A stretch of 64,000 nucleotides of DNA from a bacterium (GTDB lineage Bacteria > Hydrothermota > UBA3073 > JACQXS01 > JAQTXJ01): positions 594,775 to 658,774 of the forward strand of contig JAQUPX010000001.1 of NCBI GenBank assembly GCA_028716385.1, in the 5' to 3' direction. Made by a program: the position numbers and the translations under genes. How positions within the stretch are numbered: the stretch's first letter is position 1; each line of letters opens with the position of its first letter. The notes beneath the pieces are model-generated. The model worked only from the letters and a program-made list of their open reading frames with translations, was not told where the DNA came from and searched no databases. Shown here in pieces: positions 42,697 through 51,262 of this stretch.

Positions 42697-43731
42697 CTAT
42701 CTGACCGACATTATTTTACTAACATTTTTATGACTTCCGGAGTTTACTACACAGAAATATATTCCGGCACCTATTTTATTTCCCAAATCATTTTTCCCAT
42801 CCCAGTATGCAGTATGTGAACCTGCGTCCTGTTCGCCATTCACAAGCTGTTTTACTAATTTACCTGCTATATCATAAATACCTACCTGGACGTTCTCTTT
42901 TTTCTCAATTGAATAACAAACATTAGCATTGGAAGTAAATGGATTTGGAGATATCTTTACGGTAAACGTATTCTTGTTGGAGTTTTCTTCCGCTGCTATA
43001 CTTGTAATGGATTTTTTTGCGCCTTGGCACACTTGTATGCCTTTGCCCGAAGTCTTCTGGTACCAGACAACTACATTGCAATTGCTCGCATTCCAACTCC
43101 CGCCAATCGTAAAACTCTGCGTTACGTCGGTAGAAGCTCCGACCGCTAAATTCTTGGTAGTCCCGCTATAACTCGGTAACATACTCCTTACTACGTCATA
43201 TAACATACTCTGACCTTGCCACGTATACGAAATGTTCGTCTCGGTAATCAGCACGTGAACGACTCCCGATAACGCAACACCCGATACGTTGACAACATGA
43301 GCCTTAACCGTACCGGTTTTTGCTCCCGGATTATAAAAAGTTCCTGCTAAATCTATCGTTACTTTAGGTGTAGGTGCAACCAATTTAAGAGTGTCAAAAT
43401 ACCATCTGCTGTCGGCGTAACTGGGAGCTCCCTGGTTAGCCCACCCGTCATATAATACAAAAGGAGTTCCGGGAATTCCGTAATAAGTGTATGCCCTGCT
43501 ATTAGAAGCGGCCAAATAATAAGGATCGCCGCCGTTACCACAGTGATGAGAAACTATTATTAACGTATCGTTTGCTTCTTGTGCTAATTGATGCAGCCCC
43601 GCTGCAGTCCCTGGACAGGTCGGTCACGTGGTTGACGTGAACTCCTCAAATACATATACTTTTTGCTGCAGTGCCATTGCTGAACTTGCCAAAGCCACCA
43701 AACAACACAAGACCCCTAAACCTTTACGCAT
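42697..43731 (-). CDS. Secreted Omp28/thioredoxin-like probable selenoprotein with T9SS domain (paralog 1)
   Basis: 344 residues with the TGA at 43624-43626 (codon 36) read as Sec. Start ATG 43731 follows AGGAGG. Signal peptide 1-20, then VFEEFTSTT-U-PTCPGTAAGLHQLAQEA, the same redox motif U-P-T-C as in its neighbour. The thioredoxin fold continues with YYGIPGTPFVLYDGW, where cis-Pro in GTPF is typical. Omp28-like region (NVSGVALSGVVHVLITETN ... YDVVRSML), then a T9SS C-terminal domain almost identical to that of the neighbouring gene. The pair arose by duplication but the N-terminal halves have diverged while the UGA and hairpin are kept. Confidence 0.85.
43592..43606 (-). promoter_or_regulatory. 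SECIS-like hairpin of the 42697-43731 gene
   Basis: TGCAGC-GGG-GCTGCA, perfect stem, loop GGG, same 17-base spacing from the UGA as in the paralog. The stem is conserved base for base although the sequence between UGA and stem has changed. Confidence 0.7.
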
Positions 43732-43766
43732 ATCTCCTCCTCTACTTCTTTTAATAAATTTATTGT

Positions 43767-44627
43767 TTATAATACGATTAAACTCTTTGTTGAAATAGCT
43801 TTTCCGTTTACATTTAACTTACAGAAATACATTCCTGAACTTACTTTGTTGCCGTTATTGTCTTTTACATTCCAGTCTAAAGTTTTCATCCCGGATGACT
43901 GCGCCTCATTTGATAAAGTTTTTACAAGTTTCCCCGATATGTCATATATGGTTACGTTTACTTTTGAGTTTTCTGCTAACATATAGGAAATAGTAGTTTT
44001 AGTAGTAATCGGATTAGGTGTAACGGAATTTAACTGTGTTGTTACGGGTAATAGCTCGGATTCTTCTGCCCCGACATAAGAAACCATTGCCCTTATCATA
44101 AAATCACTGGCATAATAATCCGGCATAGTCTCTGTAGGATTTTTCCACATTCCATAATCATAAGCTATCATTCTGGCCCCGGCATTAAGTCCTCCATCCA
44201 ACCCTAAAGCCGTTTCCATATAACCTGCACCACTTGAGCCTAACGCCACAACTATAAAGAAATCCCCGGTATAAGATGGCTGTGTGGAAAAATTTACTGT
44301 GTACCACCCATTTGATGAAGGTGTGAAAGTAGCCGATGTCCCAAGAGTCCCGGGATTGCCACCATTATTAGCATACACATAAACAGTAGATTGTTTCCAC
44401 GAGCCTTCATATTTATACATATATAATTTTGCGCTTGTAACTCTGCAGTTTCCGGTTGGAGTAAACCTTACTCCATATCTTTCATAGCACTCCGGTCAGC
44501 TTACACTCCAATAATGAAACGTGCTCATACTTCCATTATCGTATTTAATTTCGGTATCGCAGAAAATAGTATTGCTTAGACAAAACATTCCTGCGAGAAT
44601 CCCCACAAACCTCAAATGCCTCAACAT
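43767..44627 (-). CDS. Secreted probable selenoprotein of the YDNG-GVRFTP family (paralog 2)
   Basis: 286 residues with TGA at 44496-44498 (codon 44) read through. ATG 44627 follows AGGAGGGGG. Signal peptide 1-23. The mature start is KYDNGSMSTFHYWSVS-U-PECYERYGVRFTPTG, with the same U-P-x-C spacing as the Omp28-like proteins but in another fold; a beta-rich domain follows (VYVYANNGGNPGTLGTSATF ... GDFFIVVALG) and a T9SS type A sorting domain (SVTPNPITTKTTISYML ... GMYFCKLNV). A SECIS-like hairpin overlaps the GVRFTP codons. Enzymatic role unknown; UxxC suggests redox or metal binding. Confidence 0.83.
44457..44475 (-). promoter_or_regulatory. SECIS-like hairpin of the 43767-44627 gene
   Basis: T-GGAGTAA-GGT-TTACTCC-A: an eight-pair stem with loop GGT; the loop begins 28 bases after the UGA. 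The outermost pair is T-A here and C-G in the neighbouring paralog, both changes being at synonymous third codon positions. Confidence 0.7.
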
Positions 44628-44644
44628 ATTCCCCCTCCTTTTTT

Positions 44645-44677
44645 TCAAGGGGACAAGTTTTTAATTTGTCCCCTTGA
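44645..44677. repeat. Strong intergenic hairpin between the two YDNG-family genes
   Basis: TCAAGGGGACAA (44645-44656) and TTGTCCCCTTGA (44666-44677) pair perfectly over 12 bases with a nine-base loop. On the minus strand no U-run follows (an A-run does), so it is not a normal terminator; it may stabilise mRNA or modulate the transcript between the two genes. Confidence 0.6.
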
Positions 44678-44685
44678 TTTTGTGC

Positions 44686-45534
44686 CTATAAAACCACTAA
44701 AGTCTTTGTTAACGTATTTGTCCCTGCTCTTAATTTGCAGAAATACATACCTGAACTTACTTTGTTTCCAAGATTGTCTTTTGCATCCCAGTTTATTGTT
44801 TTTGTTCCGGTCGTCTGAATTCCGTTATCAAGCGTTTTTACTAATTTTCCGGATAAATCATAGATGTTAAGTTCTACTTTACTGCACTGTTTCAGTGAGT
44901 AAGAAATAGTTCCGTTATTAACTATTGGATTTGGTAAAATCTTTAATTCCACATTTCCCAATGCTAATTCCGCACTCTCTTCTACTCCTACATAAGTTAC
45001 GTTTGCTCTTAATACAAAATCACCGTCATATCCCGGATTATACCAGCTTGGCGGGTTATCTGAAACGCCCATTCTATCATCATAATTAAGTCCATCGTCT
45101 ATGCATATTCCTATGTAAGCATCCATTTCTTGCGGACCTACAAATATATAAAAATCTCCCGCTATAACAGGCTGTGTAGATAAAACCGGTGAAAAATATG
45201 CACCGCTTGTGTTAGTAGTGACATTAAATGTCCCCTGACTTTTAAGTGTTCCGGGTTGACCACTGTTATCATCATAAACATATATATCAAATGTTGAAGT
45301 AGCGCCCGACTGGTTAACTATATACACTTGCGCTCCCGTAACTCTGGAACTTGATTTCCCTGTCGGAGTAAACCTTACTCCGTAATAATTGCCACAATTC
45401 GGTCACATCGGGTCGTAGCCTTTAACGAATTTTGGGGTTCCGTTATCATATTGGATTTTTGCCCCGGTACAAACCTGTCCGCTAAAGAACAGGATTCCAA
45501 ATGCAGCTACTGCAAAAATAGAACGTTTTAACAT
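44686..45534 (-). CDS. Secreted probable selenoprotein of the YDNG-GVRFTP family (paralog 1)
   Basis: 282 residues with TGA at 45403-45405 (codon 44) as Sec. ATG 45534 has GGGAGG upstream. Signal peptide 1-22. Reads KIQYDNGTPKFVKGYDPM-U-PNCGNYYGVRFTPTG, then the same beta-rich domain as its neighbour (IYVYDDNSGQPGTLKSQG ... GDFYIFVGPQE) and a T9SS sorting domain (ILPNPIVNNGTISYSLKQ ... GMYFCKLRAG). The UGA sits at codon 44 in both paralogs. The gene starts 32 bases after a beta-helix gene ends. Confidence 0.83.
45364..45382 (-). promoter_or_regulatory. SECIS-like hairpin of the 44686-45534 gene
   Basis: C-GGAGTAA-GGT-TTACTCC-G: eight-pair stem with loop GGT at the same distance from the UGA as in the paralog. 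Outer pair C-G instead of T-A. Confidence 0.7.
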
Positions 45535-45566
45535 CTGCACCTCCCGTGCTTAGATTCTTTTATAGT

Positions 45567-46925
45567 TTATTTTATCATTATAACTTTCATTGTTTTACTG
45601 GTATTATTCACTTTTACTTTATAGAAATACATTCCCGGCGAAACCTGTTTACCATATCTATCTTTCCCATCCCAGCCGATATTATAGGAACCTGCAGATT
45701 TAGGAGAATTGTTCATAATACAACGAACTTCCCTGCCGGTTATGTCAAAAACGTACGCCGATACTATAGTCCAAAACTTGCTTTCTAATTTTACGCTTGT
45801 TTGGTGAACAAAAGGATTAGGCCAGCAAGTTGACAATGTATAAGGTTCGGTTGGTTTTACTGTTTCTACGGCTTGCATTGTGTCTACTAGCCAGGGATTA
45901 AAGTTTATGCTGCGAACACTGCTTTTTAACGTATCGCTTATTGCATTTCCCGTGCCGCTCGGATTAAGCGTTGCGTGATAAGGTCCGCTTGCAGCACCCC
46001 ACCAGTTGTTTGTTGCGTCTATTGTTCCGGTTGTAAAGTAAGTATATTTCATCCCATATTGTGTATGACCCGATATCTGGTTGTTGTTTACGGTTATCTC
46101 TGAAGCATTCATCATTTTGACTTCTATCCCTATTTTGTCGTTGTTTTTTATGGTATTATTCCTTATTGTAAGGGTATGTGTCTCATTCTGTCCAAAAATA
46201 GCTATTCCTCCGGTACCAAAAGCAGCGGTATTACCTACAATATAGTTGTTTTCAATAATCGCGCCTGTTCTGATAATTGCAATTCCTCCTCCTCCGTTGG
46301 ACATATTGCCGCTTCCGTTTGCGCTATTAGTTATTATGGTATTTCCTCTGATTATTGGGTCATAATCACTGTCGGATGCGAAACTATATACCCCACCTCC
46401 GTTTCCGTCACTCCATTTTTCTCCGTCTTTCCCTTTTTTTGCCATAGCAGCGTTATTATATATTAAACAACTTTCTATGATTGCATTTGACCTCTCCAAA
46501 TAAACTCCTGCACCTTCATTTGCCGTATTGTTAGTAAATATATTATTTTTTACTCTCATATGGCTGTTCCAGAAACGTAACCCGCCGCCCTCCTTGTCCA
46601 TTCCTCCGGTCCCACCCGTAACCTTAAAACCTTGTATTAAGGAATTAGAGTCTGTTCCACAACCTGTCGCAGCATTTATTGTTACATAGCCGGTGCCATG
46701 TATTTCGGTGACCGTTGCTCCTGACTCGCTTACCAATTTAATGCCGTCTTTGCTGAATGCTACGTTTTCATTATAAGTCCCGGGAGCTACAAGAATGCTG
46801 TCTCCGTTTACGGCGGCAGTCATAGCCGCTCCAATTGTAGAATACTGGGATGGCACCCTGCGGGTTGTCCCGAAACATAAAGAAGCCATTACTAAAACTA
46901 CCGAAATCAACATTGTTTTCTTCAT
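45567..46925 (-). CDS. Secreted right-handed beta-helix protein with T9SS domain (copy 4)
   Basis: 452 residues. Signal peptide 1-19 (MKKTMLISVVLVMASLCFG). Then a pectate-lyase-like parallel beta-helix: VPSQYSTIGAAMTAAVNGDSILVAPGTYNEN, LIQGFKVTGGTGG, IFTNNTANEGAGVYLERSNAIIESCLIYNN and VNNNQISGHTQYG rungs, and NNWWGAASGPYH near 310. The last 85 residues are a T9SS sorting domain (STCWPNPFVHQTSVKLESK ... GMYFYKVKVNNTSKTMKVIMIK). No obvious catalytic triad. It may bind or cleave polysaccharide. One of four tandem paralogs. Confidence 0.87.
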   Translation of the reverse strand: MKKTMLISVVLVMASLCFGTTRRVPSQYSTIGAAMTAAVNGDSILVAPGTYNENVAFSKDGIKLVSESGATVTEIHGTGYVTINAATGCGTDSNSLIQGFKVTGGTGGMDKEGGGLRFWNSHMRVKNNIFTNNTANEGAGVYLERSNAIIESCLIYNNAAMAKKGKDGEKWSDGNGGGVYSFASDSDYDPIIRGNTIITNSANGSGNMSNGGGGIAIIRTGAIIENNYIVGNTAAFGTGGIAIFGQNETHTLTIRNNTIKNNDKIGIEVKMMNASEITVNNNQISGHTQYGMKYTYFTTGTIDATNNWWGAASGPYHATLNPSGTGNAISDTLKSSVRSINFNPWLVDTMQAVETVKPTEPYTLSTCWPNPFVHQTSVKLESKFWTIVSAYVFDITGREVRCIMNNSPKSAGSYNIGWDGKDRYGKQVSPGMYFYKVKVNNTSKTMKVIMIK

Positions 46926-46994
46926 TCTTCCCCCTTTTATTTCTGTTTCTTCTTTTTCCTCACTACTTCATACTCTCTGCTGTCTACTTGTAAT

Positions 46995-48329
46995 TTATCT
47001 TATCATTATAACTTTCATTGTCTTGCAAGTATTATTTACTTTTACCCTGTAGAAATACATTCCCGGCGGAACCTGTTTCCCGTACCTGTCTTTTCCATCC
47101 CATCCGATATTATAAGAACCTGCCGATTTGGCAGAATTATTCATAATACAGCGAACTTCCCTGCCTGTGATGTCAAAAACTATTGCCGAAACCAATACCC
47201 AGTAACGAGCATCAAGCTTTACGCTTGTTTGGTGAACAAAAGGATTAGGCCAGCAAGTTGATAATGTATAAGGCTCAGTCGGTTTTACTGTTTCTATGGC
47301 TATGAGTGTATCCCTTAACCAGGGATTAAAGTTTACGCTGTGAACACTACTTATTACCGTATCCCCTACTGCGTCACCCAATCCGCTCGTATTAAGGGTT
47401 TTGTGATAAGGCCCACTTGAATCACCCCACCAGTTATTTGTTGCATCCAGGACTCCAACTGCACGATACTCGAATTTTAACCCGTACTGATGTCCGGAAA
47501 TTTTGTTATTATTAATATGCGCATTTGTTGCGCTAAGATATCTCATATCTATTGCTACACTGTCATTATCTTCCAGAATATTATTTGTTACTATAATCTC
47601 GTATACCCCGCCCATTGACATAAAGGCAATCCCACCATTTCCATATTTTGCCGTGTTATTAGCTATGTAGTTGCCTATTGCTGTTCCTGCAGTTTTCTGA
47701 AATGCAATAGCCCCTCCACCATTGATGAAATTCCCGTTTCCATTCGCATCATTATTTATTATAGTGTTATACCTGACAATAGGTTTTCCATCCCCAAAAT
47801 CTGAAAAAGTATAAATACCACCGCCGGTGCCTCCAGGGGGCGAGCTAACTATAGCATTATTGCCATATATTAAACAACTCTCTATGACTGCATCTGACCT
47901 CTCTAAATAAAACCCGCCACCTTCATTCGCGTGATTCCCTGTAAATATACATTTCCTGACTGTTATAGCCTGTTTCCACATACGAAGTCCACCACCTTCT
48001 CCACCGTAACCACCGGTTCCCCCCGTAACCTTAAATCCATAAAGTAGGGTAGAAACATCCATGCCCGATACCGAAGTACTGATGGTTACTCCTCCGTTTC
48101 CATGTATTTCCGTAGAATCAGCTCCTGACTCACTAACTAAATGAATACCATTAGATTTGTAAACAATATTTTCGTTGTAAGTTCCCTTTGCTACAAGTAC
48201 AGTGTCATTACTTGCGCAAGCATTCATAGCTGCTGAAATTGTGGAGTATTGAGACGGCACACGCCGAACTGTTCCAAAACACAAGGAAGCCATTGTTAAA
48301 ACGACAAAAACTAACATTATTTTCTTCAT
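46995..48329 (-). CDS. Secreted right-handed beta-helix protein with T9SS domain (copy 3)
   Basis: 444 residues from ATG 48329, chosen for the GGAGG site before it; an upstream ATG at 48362 lacks one. Same plan as its paralogs: signal peptide, beta-helix with LLYGFKVTGGTGGYGGEGGGL, YLERSDAVIESCLIYGN and NNWWGDSSGPYH, then the shared T9SS tail. Its first 83 bases, the 133-base leader and the end of the next copy belong to a perfect 248-base repeat shared with the unit around 49712-49959. Confidence 0.87.
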   Translation of the reverse strand: MKKIMLVFVVLTMASLCFGTVRRVPSQYSTISAAMNACASNDTVLVAKGTYNENIVYKSNGIHLVSESGADSTEIHGNGGVTISTSVSGMDVSTLLYGFKVTGGTGGYGGEGGGLRMWKQAITVRKCIFTGNHANEGGGFYLERSDAVIESCLIYGNNAIVSSPPGGTGGGIYTFSDFGDGKPIVRYNTIINNDANGNGNFINGGGAIAFQKTAGTAIGNYIANNTAKYGNGGIAFMSMGGVYEIIVTNNILEDNDSVAIDMRYLSATNAHINNNKISGHQYGLKFEYRAVGVLDATNNWWGDSSGPYHKTLNTSGLGDAVGDTVISSVHSVNFNPWLRDTLIAIETVKPTEPYTLSTCWPNPFVHQTSVKLDARYWVLVSAIVFDITGREVRCIMNNSAKSAGSYNIGWDGKDRYGKQVPPGMYFYRVKVNNTCKTMKVIMIR

Positions 48330-48494
48330 CCTGCCTCCTTTTTTCTTATTTCTTTTCGTCACTGTCCATCTCTATATTTCTCTTTCTTTATGCTTTCTTT
48401 GTAATAGTCCTGTTTTTTATTTGTTAATTTTGATATTTAATATTTGATTTTTGATATGTTTTTTACCGTATCATTATAACTTTCATTGTTTTAC
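48247..48494. repeat. 248-base perfect direct repeat, copy A
   Basis: Identical to 49712-49959 (offset 1465). Runs from the start of one beta-helix gene through the intergenic leader into the end of the next gene, the footprint of a recent gene duplication by tandem exchange. Confidence 0.85.
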
Positions 48495-49794
48495 TTGTAT
48501 TATTTACTTTTACCCTATAAAAATACATTCCCGGTGAAACCTGTTTCCCATATCTGTCTTTGCCATCCCAACTAATATTATAAGAACCTGCCGATTTAGC
48601 AGAATTATTCATAATACAGCGAACTTCTCTGCCCGTTATATCAAAAACTATTGCCGAAACCAATACCCAGTAACGAGCATCAAGCTTTACGCTTGTTTGA
48701 TGAACAAAAGGATTCGGCCAGCAAGTGGAAAGAGTATAAGGAAGTTCAAGGGGTTTTACTGTTTCTACGGCTATAGAATGTTTCCACGGGTCAAAATCAA
48801 TACTGTGAACACTGCTTTTTACGGTGTCTTTTACTTCATCTCCTGTACCGCTTGGATTAAGTGTCGGATGATAAGGTCCGCTTTCAGCGCCCCACCAGTT
48901 ATTTGTCGCATCTATTACTCCGTTTGTGTAATAAGTGTATCTTAATCCATACTGATGTCCTGTAATCTCGTTATCATTAATGTGCATATTAGTTGCGCCG
49001 GCATAGCGAACATCTATTGCTACGCTGTCATTATTTTCTATAATGTTATTTGTTATTATTATATCATATACTCCGGCCATTGACATAACTGCAATCCCGC
49101 CATTCCCGTATTTTGCCTCATTGTTGGCTATATAATTACCTATTGCTGTTCCGGCAGTTTTCTGAAACGCAATAGCTCCACCGCCATTGATGAAATTTCC
49201 ATTTCCCTGCGCGTCATTATTTATGATAGTGTTATATCTGACGATCGGGTAATAAGGCCCAAAATCTGAAAAAGTATAAACTCCGCCGCCCGTTCCTCCG
49301 GTTGACTGCCTATGCTCTGCTACGTTGCCATATATCAAACAACTTTCGATGACTGCATCTGACCTCTCTAAATAAAACCCACCGCCTTCATTCGCCGTAT
49401 TCCCCGTAAATATACATTTCCTGACTGTTATGTTTTGTTTCCACATACGGAGTCCACCGCCTTCTCCATCGTAACCTCCTGTCCCTCCCGTAACTTTAAA
49501 CCCATAAAGTAAAGTAGAAACATCCAGTCCCGATACCGTAGTGCTTATAGTTACCCCTCCTGTTCCATGTATCTCCGTAGAATCAGCTCCTGATTCACTA
49601 ATTAATTGGACACGATTGACATCGTAAACAACATTTTCATTATATGTTCCTTTTGCTACAAGTATCGTATCCCCTTCCGCGCAAATATCCATAGCTGCCT
49701 GAATTGTAGAATATTGAGACGGCACACGCCGAACTGTTCCAAAACACAAGGAAGCCATTGTTAAAACGACAAAAACTAACATTATTTTCTTCAT
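48463..49794 (-). CDS. Secreted right-handed beta-helix protein with T9SS domain (copy 2)
   Basis: 443 residues from ATG 49794 with GGAGG before it. Nearly the same as copy 3 in the N-terminal rungs (YSTIQAAMDICAEGDTILVAKGTYNENVVY) and C-terminal sorting domain (WPNPFVHQTSVKLDARYWVLVSAIVFDITGREV). The middle rungs differ, so the copies are duplicates that have started to diverge. Signal peptide 1-18. Confidence 0.87.
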   Translation of the reverse strand: MKKIMLVFVVLTMASLCFGTVRRVPSQYSTIQAAMDICAEGDTILVAKGTYNENVVYDVNRVQLISESGADSTEIHGTGGVTISTTVSGLDVSTLLYGFKVTGGTGGYDGEGGGLRMWKQNITVRKCIFTGNTANEGGGFYLERSDAVIESCLIYGNVAEHRQSTGGTGGGVYTFSDFGPYYPIVRYNTIINNDAQGNGNFINGGGAIAFQKTAGTAIGNYIANNEAKYGNGGIAVMSMAGVYDIIITNNIIENNDSVAIDVRYAGATNMHINDNEITGHQYGLRYTYYTNGVIDATNNWWGAESGPYHPTLNPSGTGDEVKDTVKSSVHSIDFDPWKHSIAVETVKPLELPYTLSTCWPNPFVHQTSVKLDARYWVLVSAIVFDITGREVRCIMNNSAKSAGSYNISWDGKDRYGKQVSPGMYFYRVKVNNTSKTMKVIMIR

Positions 49795-49959
49795 CCTGCC
49801 TCCTTTTTTCTTATTTCTTTTCGTCACTGTCCATCTCTATATTTCTCTTTCTTTATGCTTTCTTTGTAATAGTCCTGTTTTTTATTTGTTAATTTTGATA
49901 TTTAATATTTGATTTTTGATATGTTTTTTACCGTATCATTATAACTTTCATTGTTTTAC
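49712..49959. repeat. 248-base perfect direct repeat, copy B
   Basis: Second copy of the repeat at 48247-48494. Flanking gene bodies match less well, so identity has been kept or renewed only over the leader and gene ends. Confidence 0.85.
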
Positions 49960-51262
49960 AGGTATTATTTACCTTTACCTTGTAGAAATACATTCCCGGC
50001 GGAACTTGTTTCCCATATTTATCTTTGCCATCCCAACTTATAGTATAAGAACCTGCTGATTTAGGACAGCCATTCATAATACAGCGAACTTCCCTGCCCG
50101 TTATATCAAAAACTATTGCTGACACTACTGTCCAGAACTTACTTTCTACCTTTACGCTTGTTTGATGAACAAAAGGATTAGGCCAGCAAGTTGATAATGT
50201 ATAAGGCGGTTCGCGTGGCTTTACTTCTTCTACTGCTATGGAATGTGTCCACGGGTCAAAGTCTATGGTGTGAGTACTGCTCACTACCGTATCTTTTATT
50301 CCATCTCCTGTTCCGCTCGGATTAAGTGTTGCGTGATAAGGCCCGCTTTCGGCACCCCACCAGTTGTTTGTTGCATCTGCTACTGTTCCGTATGTCCAGT
50401 AAGTGAATCTTACTCCGTACTGATGCCCGGTAATCTGGTTATTATTAATATGGACGTTGTTTGCGTGAAGATACCTCAAATCTATTGCCACGCTGTCATT
50501 GTTTCTGATTATATTGTTTTGTATTGTAACATTATAAGTACCGCTCATCAACATAACTCCGATTCCACCGTTGCCATACGCCGCAGTATTGTTTTCTATG
50601 AGATTGTTTATTACTGTCCCTCCTGTCTTATGAAGCGCAATAGCTCCACCACCAAAAATTAAATCACTAAAACCATCGGCACTGTTGTTGATTATTGTAT
50701 TATCCCTGATAATTGGAGGAAAATCCCCTGCATCTGAGAAAGAATATATCCCGCCGCCGGCTCCACCGGGAGTAGTTTTGGGAGGCGCAGCATTGCCATA
50801 TATTAAACAACTCTCTACGACTGACCTTGACCTTTCTAAATAAAGCCCTCCTCCTTCATTTGCCGAGTTGTTTGTAAATATGCAATTCTTAATTTTCATA
50901 GCCTGTTGCCACAAACGTAACCCTCCGCCTTCTCCACCCATTCCTCCGGTTCCGCCTGTAACCTTAAACCCGTATATCAATGTAGTTGTATCTGAGCCGG
51001 AAGCCGAAGAACTTATCGTTACACCACCGTTCCCATGTATTTCTGTAGAGTCGGGACCGGATTCACTCACTAACTTCACTCCATTATCTTCGAAGTTAAC
51101 GTTCTCATTGTAAGTTCCTTTTGCAACGACAACGCTGTCTCCTCCGTTTGCCGCATCCATAGCTAACTGAATTGTAGCGTATTGAGATGGTACACGTCGA
51201 ACTGTTCCAAAACACAAGGAAGCCATTGTTAAAACCAACGAAACTAACATTATTTTCTTCAT
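49928..51262 (-). CDS. Secreted right-handed beta-helix protein with T9SS domain (copy 1)
   Basis: 444 residues, first gene of the tandem row of eight secreted proteins. AAGGGGGACGG precedes the ATG. Signal peptide 1-19; beta-helix from about 22 to 340 with GGDSVVVAKGTYNENVNF, TLIYGFKVTGGTGGMGGEGGGL and NNWWGAESGPYHATL; T9SS tail (WPNPFVHQTSVKVESKFWTVV ... KTMKVIMIR). Confidence 0.87.
   Translation of the reverse strand: MKKIMLVSLVLTMASLCFGTVRRVPSQYATIQLAMDAANGGDSVVVAKGTYNENVNFEDNGVKLVSESGPDSTEIHGNGGVTISSSASGSDTTTLIYGFKVTGGTGGMGGEGGGLRLWQQAMKIKNCIFTNNSANEGGGLYLERSRSVVESCLIYGNAAPPKTTPGGAGGGIYSFSDAGDFPPIIRDNTIINNSADGFSDLIFGGGAIALHKTGGTVINNLIENNTAAYGNGGIGVMLMSGTYNVTIQNNIIRNNDSVAIDLRYLHANNVHINNNQITGHQYGVRFTYWTYGTVADATNNWWGAESGPYHATLNPSGTGDGIKDTVVSSTHTIDFDPWTHSIAVEEVKPREPPYTLSTCWPNPFVHQTSVKVESKFWTVVSAIVFDITGREVRCIMNGCPKSAGSYTISWDGKDKYGKQVPPGMYFYKVKVNNTCKTMKVIMIR

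Noticed and set aside
44645..44677. Hairpin as a terminator
   Set aside because: Perfect stem but followed on the coding strand by A residues, not a U-run.
41544..45534. The four UGA genes as pseudogenes or sequencing errors
   Set aside because: Four independent errors at the same motif, in frame and followed by hairpins, are not credible; the downstream frames stay open and conserved.
41544..45534. UGA read as Trp (code 4) or Gly
   Set aside because: UGA ends infB, glyS, exbB and other genes normally, Trp is coded by TGG, and the position needs a redox Cys-like residue.
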